DNA from: Candidatus Binatus soli
GTDB taxonomy: Bacteria > Desulfobacterota > Binatia > Binatales > Binataceae
DNA: 64,000 bases
Reading direction: 5' to 3'
Assembly (NCBI GenBank): GCA_002479255.1
Contig: DLMJ01000037.1
Coordinates: 75,572 to 139,571, forward strand
Position 1 is the first letter of the stretch; the number at the start of each line of letters is the position of its first letter. The position numbers and the translations under genes are program-made. This document shows positions 51,146 through 59,764 of the stretch, in pieces. The notes beneath the pieces are model-generated. The model saw only the letters and a program-made list of their open reading frames with translations. It had not been told where the DNA came from and ran no database searches.

Positions 51146-52024
51146 CTGACGATTTACGCTAGAATCTCGGGGACTCCGGTATTGGCCTTCGTCCTTGTCT
51201 TCGCCATTGCAAGCGGCGCGTATGGTCAGGACGCTGTTAGTGGTTCGTCGGGCATAGAATCGGAAGAGGACCAACTAGCGCGAAAGGTCGATGACCCGAC
51301 CGCGATTCTGACGCAGCTGAAATTCCAAGATCTGTATACGCCAAGGAATTTTCAAACATCGGCGCAGACCAACACACTTCAACTTAAGGTAGAACTGCCG
51401 GTAGAGCCTCTTTCATTCCTTCCTTTCAGACAAGTAATAACACCTACGTTCAGGCTGCGAACGCTGGCAACATCGCAGAGCAGCTCTACAATAACCGAAT
51501 TCGCCGATACCGAGCTGTTCGATCTGTTCATCTCCAACTGGCCCGACCCCAAAGAAACAGGGTTCGGCTGGGCAGTGGGACCGACATTCGTGTTTCCGAC
51601 GGGGAGGGTTCCAAGTGCGGGAAAACACGCGTGGGAAGTTGGACCTGCCGCTGCGGCCGCATATCGCGGCATTCCGCGGTTGATGGTGGGATTCCTATAC
51701 CAGAATCCCATCTCCTTTGCCTACACGAATTCTTCTGCCACCCCGCAGAACCGAATGAAGTTCAAGCCGCTGATTTCGTACACGCTGAGGCGTGGATGGT
51801 ATATCAAATCCTCCGACTCTACATGGACTGTCAATTGGCGCCATGGGAGTTCGACCAGGATTCCGATCAGCTTCGGTTTCGGGAAGGTGTGGAAGTCCGA
51901 AGGGCTCGAGCTCAATGCCTGGGTCTCAGGCGAATGGACAGCATACCGACAGTACACAGGGATTACGCCAATGTACACGGTGCGGTTCGGGCTAACGCTG
52001 CTGTTCCCGCATTTCGAACTGTAA
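51146..52024 (+). CDS. Outer-membrane barrel protein, paralogue 2
   Basis: A 292-aa paralogue of the 48795 gene: signal peptide (PVLAFVLVFAIASGAYGQ), ESEEDQLARKVDDPTAIL and the same barrel strands. A GGGAGG site lies 9 bases before CTG 51146, and no ATG or GTG fits the signal peptide; the frame stays open up to GTG 51071. A CTG start, or a mutated ATG, is therefore proposed. It is the last gene of the rightward operon and ends 62 bp from the DUF4105 remnant. Confidence 0.65.
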   Translation: MTIYARISGTPVLAFVLVFAIASGAYGQDAVSGSSGIESEEDQLARKVDDPTAILTQLKFQDLYTPRNFQTSAQTNTLQLKVELPVEPLSFLPFRQVITPTFRLRTLATSQSSSTITEFADTELFDLFISNWPDPKETGFGWAVGPTFVFPTGRVPSAGKHAWEVGPAAAAAYRGIPRLMVGFLYQNPISFAYTNSSATPQNRMKFKPLISYTLRRGWYIKSSDSTWTVNWRHGSSTRIPISFGFGKVWKSEGLELNAWVSGEWTAYRQYTGITPMYTVRFGLTLLFPHFEL

Positions 52025-52076
52025 TAGGAATGGACCCAGCCCCGAGCGCAAAGCCGGTTGCCGTAGTAAGGGACAA

Positions 52077-52147
52077 GATCAAGATTAGGAGCCGCGGCGT
52101 TCTGGCAGCCCTTGACGGATGCGGGCGGAAAAATCAGGAGAGTCGCC
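52077..52147 (-). repeat. DUF4105 3'-end remnant
   Basis: Reads (minus strand) DFSARIRQGLPERRGS and a stop, matching the end of the DUF4105 gene at 20897 (DFSARIRQRLPKDRGS). The join to the upstream ParB-like fragment falls within GGCGACTCT, a stretch both parents share, so recombination at microhomology probably made it. Confidence 0.75.
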
Positions 52148-52674
52148 GCAAAGTAGGCGGTGCTTGCCCCCCCCAGTTGCCAGATTTGGCCCAAACGCGC
52201 CACAGGGGTTACCGGAAGCGCGGGAATCGCGTCCTGTGCCGCTTCACGGGCAATGCCGGCCGTGCCGTCGAGCAGTTCGCGCAGCTCGGCGCTATCGGTC
52301 TGAATCAGACCGGCGAGATCCTTGAGCGCGAGTTTGTCGGTCTCGGCCATTGCTGCCAGCGGATCAAGTGTCGCAAGCAGCTTGTTGGCTTCGGCGTCGT
52401 CGACGTCAAGTACCAGCACCGGCACCAGCTGGTCCGGCGTGGTTTCTGCGCGAAGATGGCCGTCAATCAGCATCAGTCCATCAGGCGTCTCGCGCGCCAG
52501 CAGGGCATCGGCGTAACCGACCTCGGCCAGGATTCCCTGCAGCGCGGTAGCCTGTTCGCGGGGGTGCCGACGCCAATTGCGTGGGTTCGGAAGCAGTTCT
52601 TTGGCCGGGATCCGCCGGAGTTCACGAATCCGATCCCGAATTGCTGGCGTAACTTCTGGCTTTTTTCTCCCCAT
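52148..52674 (-). pseudogene. ParB-like/methyltransferase gene, copy 1, truncated
   Basis: Encodes the ParB-type N-terminal domain (KELLPNPRNWRRHP, LMLIDGHLRAETT, PVLVLDVDDAEANKLLATLDPLAAM) and ends at LGQIWQLG. A run of eight G (52167-52174, minus strand) then puts the frame out by one; in the other frame GKHRLLCGDS follows and at that point the sequence switches to the DUF4105 tail. The methyltransferase domain is gone. ATG 52674 has AGGAGG upstream. Over the N-terminal 165 aa it closely resembles copy 2 at 53889-55215. Confidence 0.8.
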
Positions 52675-52825
52675 CCTGCCCCTCCTGCCCGTTTTGCTTA
52701 ATTTCGCGACCACACGCGCGTGGCTGGCAACGCGGTCGCGCGCCGACCCGGTCTAGAGATCTGACCCGCCCCCCTATCGGTCACATTGTTCCCCGTCAGC
52801 ACAAGTTGGACAGATTGAAGCGATT

Positions 52826-53422
52826 ATGGAAAGCGGCGGCGGGCGAGAAAGCACTGGTAGTGATGCGAGACACGGTCCCGGCACGGAGACGCGCGCCGGC
52901 GCCCTTTCGAGTGGGACTTCGTCGGGCGCTCGCCACGATTCGCCCAAGCGCACGTCCGCAGGCGCGGGAGGTCGGCCATTCATTTCCTACGTTGGCGTGC
53001 GCCCAGATGAGGAAGATCCGAGCCTCGACGCGTTGGATCACCAAGCCAGGATGGCGCTGGAGGAAAAGGCGATCACGTTCATTCTCAAGAGTGAGCCTCA
53101 GTTGCAGCGGACGCCGCCCTTCAATGAAGGATACGACCTATTCGAATATGGTGACGACGGCAAGCCTGCTCGATGGATCGAAGTAAAGGCAATGAGCAGT
53201 AGCCTGCACGACCGGCCCGTTGGGCTTTCGCGCCCCCAGTTCGAGTGTGCCCGCGAGCACGGAGAGGCGTACTGGCTTTACGTTGTCGAGCATGCAGACG
53301 ATGACGGCGGTCGGCGCATCGTGCGTATCCAAGATCCGGCTTGCAAGGCACGAACCTTCACCTTTGACCACGGCTGGCTCGATGTCGCAAATGTGAATGC
53401 TGGGAACGAGCCGGCATCGTAG
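52826..53422 (+). CDS. DUF3883 (NO VEIN C-terminal) domain protein, probably a fragment
   Basis: A 198-aa protein whose last 145 residues are a DUF3883 domain: FISYVGVRPDEEDPSLDALDHQARMALEEKAI, FNEGYDLFEY, WIEVKAMSSSL, VGLSRPQFECAREHGEAYWLYVVE; the E-VK pair recalls PD-(D/E)xK nuclease folds. The domain usually ends proteins of over 1000 aa, often helicases of anti-phage systems. Here a stop precedes it at about 52757, so the larger N-terminal part is missing: a remnant or a stand-alone domain. The neighbours are phage-type genes. Confidence 0.7.
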   Translation: MESGGGRESTGSDARHGPGTETRAGALSSGTSSGARHDSPKRTSAGAGGRPFISYVGVRPDEEDPSLDALDHQARMALEEKAITFILKSEPQLQRTPPFNEGYDLFEYGDDGKPARWIEVKAMSSSLHDRPVGLSRPQFECAREHGEAYWLYVVEHADDDGGRRIVRIQDPACKARTFTFDHGWLDVANVNAGNEPAS

Positions 53423-53443
53423 GGGTCTCTCCACCTAATCAAT

Positions 53444-53923
53444 TTATGAAACGACCTCTTCGTTGCTATCGAGAAAATCGCCGAACAAACTGCGTTGTTT
53501 TGGATTCGCGGTCTTGACCCTCGAGCGCGAGCTTGGCGTCATTCCGAACTCCGTGCAAAACGCACGCATTTCCTGCAGCGCGGTGTTGAGAATCGCGAGG
53601 TACGGGGACTGCATCGGGTAGCCGTTGGGCGATTTCACGATGAGGCCGTACTTCTGGAGCTGGCGTGAAGCTTCCGCCGCGCGGGCGTACGCGTCGCAGT
53701 ATCCGGCTAACGCTGCGCGATCAAGCTGGGTCATCAAGCCGTTCGCAAACAGCAGCTTGCTAACGCGGCGCCACTCGCGGCGCGCCTCCTTGTTCAGGAA
53801 TGAAGGACACGAAGGAATCGCGGGCTCCGGGTCCGGCTCCCTGTTGTTCAGTCGCCGCTTGCCAGGATTCCCAAGGAGCTCCTTCAGATTAGTCGGCGTT
53901 GGCGGCGGTCCCGGTGTTTTCAT
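53444..53923 (-). CDS. P27-family phage terminase small subunit
   Basis: A 159-aa protein with the P27 pattern: GNPGKRRLNNREPDPEPAIPSCPSFLNKEARREWRRVSKLLFANGLMTQLDRAALAGYCDAYARAAEA..YGLIVKSPNGYPMQSPYLAILNTALQEMRAFCTEFGMTPSSRSRV (shown as the successive family blocks). P27 proteins recognise phage DNA for packaging; no large subunit follows, so it is an orphan remnant. The start overlaps the end of the methyltransferase gene by 35 bp, a typical phage arrangement. Confidence 0.85.
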   Translation of the reverse strand: MKTPGPPPTPTNLKELLGNPGKRRLNNREPDPEPAIPSCPSFLNKEARREWRRVSKLLFANGLMTQLDRAALAGYCDAYARAAEASRQLQKYGLIVKSPNGYPMQSPYLAILNTALQEMRAFCTEFGMTPSSRSRVKTANPKQRSLFGDFLDSNEEVVS

Positions 53924-55215
53924 CCGCAGCACCCTCCTCCACTACTTCGGCCTTTTGACCGGTGAGTTTCTCCCAGCGCGAGATCGCTACATCGACGAAG
54001 CGGGGCTCCAGCTCGATCGCGTAGCAGCGGCGCCCGAGCTGCTCTGCCGCTATCAGCTGCGATCCGCTGCCGCTGAACGGTTCGTAACAGAGGTCGTTGG
54101 GCTGAGTGTGCAAGTGCATCGGAATCGCGAACAGCCGATTTGGCTTCGAAGTCGGATGCTCGTTGGTTTCAATCTCGGCGCTCGGGACTTCCCAGACCGT
54201 TGATGGATACCCGCCCTCCTGCTTGCGTTCGACCTCGGGCTTCTGGCCTTTGATCCAGCCGAAGAGGCATGGCTCGTGCGCCCACATATAGACCGAATAG
54301 GTCAGGACGGGTCGGCTCTTGAACCAGATGATCTGCTGATGATGGAACGCGCCGACTTCGTTCCAGACGCCCTCGAGCATCGCCTGCCTGGTGGAGGCGT
54401 GCCACCAATACCATACTGCGTTGGGTGCGATCGCGCATTCGATCGCGACTTTGTAAAAGGCGAGATAGAACGATCGCCCGCTATCGCCGCCGACGCCCTC
54501 GTTCTCGAACGCGGTTCGGCCGGCTTCGCGGTAGACCTTCGACCAGTCCTTGTCGCGGTTGGCTTTGGCCCGGTTCGCCCTAGTGGCCGGATGGGAGCCG
54601 CCAGCGTACCCGATCGCATACGGCGGGTCAGTCGCGAACAAAATCGCCCTTTCATCGCCCATCAGGCGTGAAACGTATTCCGGGCGCGTAGAGTCGCCGC
54701 AAAGGAGCCGATGCTTACCCCAACTGCCAGATTTGGCCCAAACGCGCCACAGGGGTTACCGGAGGCGCAGGAATCGCGTCCTGTTGAGCCTCCCTTGCAA
54801 TGCCGGCCGTCCCGTCGAGCAACTCGCGCAACTCGGCGCTATCGGTCTGCACGAACCCGGCTAGATCCTTGAGCGCGAGCTTGTCGGTCTCGGCCATTGC
54901 TGCCAGCGGATCAAGTGTCGCGAGCAGCTTGTTGGCTTCGGCTTCGTCGACGTCAAGTACCAGCACTGGCACCAGCTGGTCAGGCGTGGTTTCAGCGCGC
55001 AGGTGACCGTCGATCAGCATCAGACGACCGTCTGGCAACTGACGTGCGAGAAGCGCGTCCGCGTATCCCACTTCCTCGAGCACGCCGCGCAGCGCCGCGG
55101 CCTGCCGCGCCGGATGCCGCCGCCAATTTTTCGGATTGGGAACCAGCTCGCGTGCGGCAACCCGCCGCAGTTCCACGATTCGATCGCGAATGGTTTTGCT
55201 TGTGATTTCCATCAT
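53889..55215 (-). pseudogene. ParB-like/DNA adenine methyltransferase gene, copy 2, frameshifted
   Basis: The first 165 codons encode the ParB-like domain (ELVPNPKNWRRHP, LMLIDGHLRAETT), ending LGQIWQLG and a stop. Removing one G from the GGGG at 54718-54721 continues the frame as KHRLLCGDSTRPEYVSRLM into the methyltransferase domain at 54662: catalytic DPPY in ATDPPYAIGYAGG and the AdoMet motif EPFSGSGSQLIAAEQLG. The fused protein would be about 440 aa, the normal size for phage ParB-methylase proteins that modify adenine (N6) or cytosine (N4). ATG 55215 follows AGGGGGAG. A restriction partner is not seen. Confidence 0.85.
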
Positions 55216-55272
55216 CCCACTCCCCCTCCCCCCGAACCTGCGGCCACACGCGTTTGGCCAGCACGCGGTCAA

Positions 55273-55531
55273 CGCTCGCCGACTCCCAGTGATTTGACCC
55301 CCCTACCCCGGCAAACGAAGTTGTTCGGCCGAAGCGACGCCGCGGTGATCGATAATCGATCCCACGAAGCGTCTTGAAAGCGCGCCAGAAACTGCAGTTG
55401 CGACCGATTGTTGGAAACAGTGGCGAGGCGACGAAACGGCTGCCGCGCCCGCTTCTGACACAGATCTGACACAGCAGATGACTGCGTCCGTCACTTATTC
55501 GAAATCGAGCCTTTGAAAATATTGAGGAATT
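55273..55531. other. Right-end non-coding segment of the island
   Basis: No gene is supported. It contains the right arm-type repeat pair (55453-55474) and then reaches the tRNA-Val 3' end. The matching segment at the other end holds the left arm repeats and the integrase. Confidence 0.6.
55453..55474 (+). promoter_or_regulatory. Right arm-type repeat pair of the integrase (CTGACACAG x2)
   Basis: Two CTGACACAG copies separated by two bases, 57 bp inside the right attachment site. The 22-bp block differs by one base from 6448-6469. Confidence 0.65.
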
Positions 55532-55609
55532 TGGTGGACGCACCTGGACTCGAACCAGGGACCTCTTGCATGTGAGGCAAGCGCTCTAACCGGGCTGAGC
55601 TATGCGTCC
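55532..55609 (-). tRNA. tRNA-Val (anticodon CAC)
   Basis: A 78-base cloverleaf on the minus strand: acceptor GGACGCA/TGCGTCC, D arm GCTC..GAGC, anticodon stem CTTGC/GCAAG with loop CTCACAT (anticodon CAC), T arm CCTGG-TTCGAGT-CCAGG, discriminator A and an encoded CCA. It is intact although its 3' 45 bp served as the integration site. Its 3' end points into the island. Confidence 0.95.
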
Positions 55610-55693
55610 ACCGGAGGGTGGAATTATCGCGCCGCGCGCGCAACCTCGCAAGAGTCGTCCCGGATAGAGACTTAAGCTCGAGCGGGTACCCCC

Positions 55694-56119
55694 TTAGCCG
55701 GCTGACATGAGGCGGATAACTTCCGCGCGGCCCCATTCCACTTCGGCGCGATGCCGATTCGCCATCGCAGTCAGGTAGTCGTGTATGGGGCCATCTTCGG
55801 GGGCGAGTGCGAGCGCGACTTCGGTTTTGCGCGCGGCCCATTCCTGACCGCGTGACATCAGGTTCAGGCGATCGCGAATCGACTCGAGCGCGGCGACTTT
55901 GGCCGCGAACGGCCCGATGCCGCTGGACGGATCGCCGCCGTTGTCGCGAATCAGAGCCTCGAGTTCCTCGGCGTTGCGCTGTTCCATCGCACGCGAGCCG
56001 GACAGGAACTTCTTCAGTTCGTCCTGCTTGACGTCGGCGATGAGCGTGCCGAGAGCAATCACTCCGGCGCGCTCGGATTCGAGCAAAAGGTTGAGTGCTT
56101 TTTCAAGCGCCGGGTCCAT
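55694..56119 (-). CDS. Ferritin-like helical protein
   Basis: A 141-aa all-helical protein (LEKALNLLLESERAGVIALGTLIADV, AMEQRNAEELEALIRDNGGDPSSGIGPFAAKVAALESI, KTEVALALAPEDGPIHDYLTAMANRHRAEVEWGRAEVIRLM). The spaced Glu/His residues on four helices resemble ferritin-like proteins of the DUF6306/rubrerythrin kind; the metal ligands cannot be confirmed. First chromosomal gene right of the island, on the same strand as the tRNA. Confidence 0.6.
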   Translation of the reverse strand: MDPALEKALNLLLESERAGVIALGTLIADVKQDELKKFLSGSRAMEQRNAEELEALIRDNGGDPSSGIGPFAAKVAALESIRDRLNLMSRGQEWAARKTEVALALAPEDGPIHDYLTAMANRHRAEVEWGRAEVIRLMSAG

Positions 56120-56188
56120 ATCGCGAACTTAGTAAGGGCAATCCGGCAGCGCAAGGAAATCGAGTCGCGGGCGATCAGCGCGATAAAT

Positions 56189-56548
56189 CTATTTGTACAG
56201 CATCCGAAGCGAGGTCAGCAGCAGGAATACTGCGAAGATGCGGCGAAGCGTCGTCCCGGGCATTCTGACGGCGTACACCGCGCCGATGTAAGCACCGACC
56301 AGCAAGCCCAAGCCCAGCAGCAGCGCATACGTGACGTTGAGATGGCCGTGCTTGTAGTACTCGTACGCACCGAGGATTCCGACCGGAGGCAGCAGCGCGC
56401 CCAGAGAGGTGCCCACCGCGAGATGCTGATCGAAGCCGAGCACCAGCACGAGCACCGGGACGATCAGGACGCCTCCGCCCACGCCGACGAATCCGCCGAG
56501 TATGCCCGCGGCAAGCCCGAGTGCAAGAACGATTACGATTTGACCCAT
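56189..56548 (-). CDS. TSUP-family (TauE/SafE) permease, half-length
   Basis: A 119-aa membrane protein with about four helices and the TSUP signature near its start, LAAGILGGFVGVGGGVLIVPVLVLVLG, plus AVGTSLGALLPPVGILGAYEYYKHGHLN. Full members are about 250 aa with two such halves; this one is a single half and would need to dimerise. The family exports or imports sulfite, sulfoacetate and similar anions. ATG 56548 begins at the first helix. Confidence 0.82.
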   Translation of the reverse strand: MGQIVIVLALGLAAGILGGFVGVGGGVLIVPVLVLVLGFDQHLAVGTSLGALLPPVGILGAYEYYKHGHLNVTYALLLGLGLLVGAYIGAVYAVRMPGTTLRRIFAVFLLLTSLRMLYK

Positions 56549-56629
56549 TATTGGTTTGTCTCCTGCGCTCAATAATTTTGCGAGCGTATCAGAACGCCGG
56601 CCCGAGATTGAAGATGGAGACGCGCGCCG

Positions 56630-59600
56630 CTAGTTGATCGCGTGGCGTTCGGGCTCGTCGTCGTAAAGAGGTTCGACCAGCTTGAGCCGTGCGGGAGGTT
56701 TGCGGAAGTTGCGGAACCAATTCTCCATATCGTCGAACAGCGAGAAAGCGACCGGGGTAATCAGCAGGGTGATCAGAAGGCACAGAGTCTGACCTCCGAT
56801 CACGACCAGCGCGATTGCGCGAATCGAGCTGTCGCCGGCGCCCTGCCCAATCGCGACGGGGATCATGCCCGCGACCAGCGCCGCCGTGGTCATCAGGATC
56901 GGCCGCAACCGGTCGCGATTCGCGGTCAGGATCGCCTGGCGGCGCGGCAGTCCCGCGCGGAGCAGGTTGAGCGTTTGATCGAGCTGAAGGATCGAATTCT
57001 TTTTCACGATGCCGAACAGCAGCAAAATGCCGAGCGTCGAGAACAGCATCAGATGCTCGCGAAAGACGAACAGCGAGATCAGCGCGAACGGGACGGCCAG
57101 CGGCAGCGACAACATGATCGTGATCGGATGGACGAAGCTCTCGAACTGCGCCGCCAGCACCATGTACATGAAGATGATCGAGAGCAGGAAGGCGACCACG
57201 AAGCCGGCGACCATCTCGCCGTACATCTTGCTCTCACCGCCGAACGCCGTGATATAGCCGGGCGGCAGATGAATCTGGTTGACCTCGCGCGTGACCGCGT
57301 CCATCACCTTGTTCATCGCGAATCCGGGCGCGAGGTTGAAGACGATCGAGATGTTGCGCTGGCGGTCCTGCCGATCGATCTGCACCGGGCCCGTCCCGTG
57401 CGTAAGCGTCGCCACGTTGTCCAGCCGCACCTGCCCAACCTTGCTTGAAGGAATCGTCAGCCCTGCGACCACGATCGGATTGTTGCGGTCCTTCTCGGCC
57501 AACTGCAGGCGCACGTCGTAGGTATCCTGACCTTCGCGAAAACGCGTGATCACGTCGCCCTGCACCATCGTGCGCATCGTCTGTGCGATATCGTCCACCG
57601 ACACGCCCAGGTTGGCCGACTTGCTGCGATCGATGTTGACTTGAAGCTCCGGCAGCCCGCCCTCGTAGCTCGAATCGAGATCGACGATGCCGGGGATTTT
57701 TGTGAGCCGCGCCATCAGGTTGTCGGCGTACGTCCGCAGCGTTTCGAGGTCGGGACCGCGCATGGCGTATTCGACCGCCATTTCGTGATAGCCGCCCTGC
57801 TCCCACGGCTTGATCGGATCGACGCTCACGCGCAGCGCCGGAAACGCGTCCATCAACTTGCGCGCGTCCGCCATCACCAGTTCCTGGCTGCGGCGGCGCT
57901 GCTCGAGCGGGAAGAGTTTCGCGTCAACTTGAGCGACCGTCACGCGATCGTCGCCGTTGGTGTCGCCGACGGTGGTGAACAGATCGCGGACTTCGGGGAT
58001 GGTGCGCAGCCGATCCTCGATCTGCGCGGCTATCTGATCGGTATGCGCCAGCGAGTATCCGGGCGGCGTGCGGATGTTAACCGCGAATTCGCTCGAGTCG
58101 TCGTCGGGCATGAAAGTCGCGCCGACCAGCTTGCCCAGGAACGGGATCGAGACGACCAACGCGACGGACGCGACGACCAGCACCCATCGATGATCGAGCG
58201 ACCAGCGCAGCGCCAGCGCGTAGTAGTCCTCGATCCACCGGAAAATTTTCCAGTCCTTCGAGCTGTTGTGTTTCGCGCCGCCCGCCGACTTGCCTTTCAG
58301 ATAACGCGAACACAGCATCGGGGTCAGCGTAAACGAGACCAGCAGCGACACCATGATCGCGAACGCCATCGTCAGGCCGAACGAATTCAGGAACCGGCCC
58401 ATCACGCCGTGGATGAACGCGACGGGTACGAAGATGACCACCAGCGACAGCGTAGTCGCACTGACGGCCAGCCCAACCTCGGCGGTGGCCGCTTTCGCGG
58501 CGGAGAACGGGTCCATGTTCTTTTCTTCGATGAAGCGGAAAATATTTTCGAGCACGACGATGGCGTCGTCGATTACTATTCCGACCGCGAGCGTCAGCGC
58601 GAGCAGAGTCATGCGGTTGAGCGTGAAACCCATCCACAAGATCAATGAGTAAGTCGAGATGATCGAAACGGGTATCGCGACCGCGGCTATGAGCGTCGAG
58701 CGAATCGAGCCGAGAAAAAAGAACACCACGATCGCCGCGCAGATTCCGCCCAGCACGAGATGCTCCTGCACGGTGCGGACCGCCTCGCGGATGAACGCCG
58801 ACGCGTCGCGCGTGAAGATCACCTCGACCCCGGGCGGGAGCGTGCCCTTGATCGTCTCGTAGCGCTCCTTGACGTGATCGACGACCGCGATCGTGTTCTC
58901 GCCCGACTGCTTGCGCACCACCAGCGACACCGCATTCTTGTTGTCCCAGCGCGACAGCGAGCGCGGTTCCTTGACCCCATCCTCGACCGACGCGATGTCG
59001 CCGACCGTCACCGGCCGGCCCTCGACCTCGCTGACTATTACCTTGGCGAAATCGGGAACCTCGGTGATACGGCCCAGCGTGCGCAGCGTCTCCTCGGACA
59101 TCCCCTGCTTCATGTGGCCGCCGGGGTACTCGACGTTTTGCCGTGACAGAGCGGCGCCGACCTGCTGAATCGTCACTCCCGTCGCGTGCAGTTTGTCGGC
59201 GTCGACGTCCACGTGAATTTCGCGCTCGCGTCCGCCGACGATATCGATCGAACCCACGCCGTCAACCGATTCGAGCGGTTCCTTGAGGCGCCGGCGCGCC
59301 AGCTCGGTGAGTTCTTTCAGGCTCTGGTAGCCGGTGATCGTGATCGTCACGACCGGCACCGCGTCGAGGTCGAACTTCTGCACCATCGGCGGCTTGGTCC
59401 CGTCGGGCAGCTGATCGAGCACCGTCGAAATCTTGTCGCGCACGTCCTGCATGGCGGCGTCGAGGCCGCGCTCGAGCTTGAACTCGATAATGACGCGGGA
59501 CACGCCTTCGAGCGTGTTCGAGCGCATCTCGTCGATTCCGCTGACCGTGTTGACCGCCTCCTCGATCGGCTTGGTGACGCGCGCCTCGGTTTCCTCCGGC

Positions 59601-59764
59601 GCGGCGCCGGGCAGGAACGTCGTGACCATCACGGTCGGCACATCGACCTTGGGAAACAGATCGACGCCCAGCCGCATGTAGGAGATCCATCCGAGCACGA
59701 CCAGCGCGCCGACGAACATCGTGGCGAAGACCGGCCGGCGCACGCACAGGTCGGCGAGAATCAC
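56630..59764 (-). CDS. RND efflux pump, inner-membrane subunit (AcrB/MexF-like)
   Basis: A 1044-aa protein of typical RND length with a first helix after a short N-terminus (RRPVFATMFVGALVVLG), periplasmic loops, and the proton-relay region TLAVGIVIDDAIVVLENIFRFIEE. FFLGSIRSTLIAAVAIPVS and the last helices (FGIVKKNSILQLDQTLNLL) are also standard. It exports hydrophobic or amphipathic compounds in exchange for protons with the adjacent adaptor. The start overlaps the adaptor stop by four bases. No outer-membrane channel gene is adjacent, so a TolC-type partner must be encoded elsewhere. Confidence 0.94.
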   Translation of the reverse strand: MILADLCVRRPVFATMFVGALVVLGWISYMRLGVDLFPKVDVPTVMVTTFLPGAAPEETEARVTKPIEEAVNTVSGIDEMRSNTLEGVSRVIIEFKLERGLDAAMQDVRDKISTVLDQLPDGTKPPMVQKFDLDAVPVVTITITGYQSLKELTELARRRLKEPLESVDGVGSIDIVGGREREIHVDVDADKLHATGVTIQQVGAALSRQNVEYPGGHMKQGMSEETLRTLGRITEVPDFAKVIVSEVEGRPVTVGDIASVEDGVKEPRSLSRWDNKNAVSLVVRKQSGENTIAVVDHVKERYETIKGTLPPGVEVIFTRDASAFIREAVRTVQEHLVLGGICAAIVVFFFLGSIRSTLIAAVAIPVSIISTYSLILWMGFTLNRMTLLALTLAVGIVIDDAIVVLENIFRFIEEKNMDPFSAAKAATAEVGLAVSATTLSLVVIFVPVAFIHGVMGRFLNSFGLTMAFAIMVSLLVSFTLTPMLCSRYLKGKSAGGAKHNSSKDWKIFRWIEDYYALALRWSLDHRWVLVVASVALVVSIPFLGKLVGATFMPDDDSSEFAVNIRTPPGYSLAHTDQIAAQIEDRLRTIPEVRDLFTTVGDTNGDDRVTVAQVDAKLFPLEQRRRSQELVMADARKLMDAFPALRVSVDPIKPWEQGGYHEMAVEYAMRGPDLETLRTYADNLMARLTKIPGIVDLDSSYEGGLPELQVNIDRSKSANLGVSVDDIAQTMRTMVQGDVITRFREGQDTYDVRLQLAEKDRNNPIVVAGLTIPSSKVGQVRLDNVATLTHGTGPVQIDRQDRQRNISIVFNLAPGFAMNKVMDAVTREVNQIHLPPGYITAFGGESKMYGEMVAGFVVAFLLSIIFMYMVLAAQFESFVHPITIMLSLPLAVPFALISLFVFREHLMLFSTLGILLLFGIVKKNSILQLDQTLNLLRAGLPRRQAILTANRDRLRPILMTTAALVAGMIPVAIGQGAGDSSIRAIALVVIGGQTLCLLITLLITPVAFSLFDDMENWFRNFRKPPARLKLVEPLYDDEPERHAIN

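Larger units (their letters stand above)
6298..55576. mobile_element. Genomic island of about 49 kb inserted in tRNA-Val(CAC)
   Basis: The 45 bp from the anticodon loop to the CCA end of the tRNA-Val gene (55532-55576) recur without mismatch at 6298-6342, in the same orientation. The intact tRNA is at the right; its 3' end faces the island and the detached 3' copy lies at the far end, the geometry left by a tyrosine recombinase that integrates into a tRNA 3' end. An integrase gene begins 128 bp inside the left copy, and near-identical 22-bp repeats lie just inside both ends. The contents are mosaic: replication and integration genes, a Mu-like element, an envelope cargo block and phage remnants. 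Confidence 0.88.

Noticed and set aside
51721..52085. C-terminal continuation of ParB-like copy 1
   Set aside because: The open frame past the G-run runs antisense to a barrel gene and has no domain; it is an out-of-frame extension.
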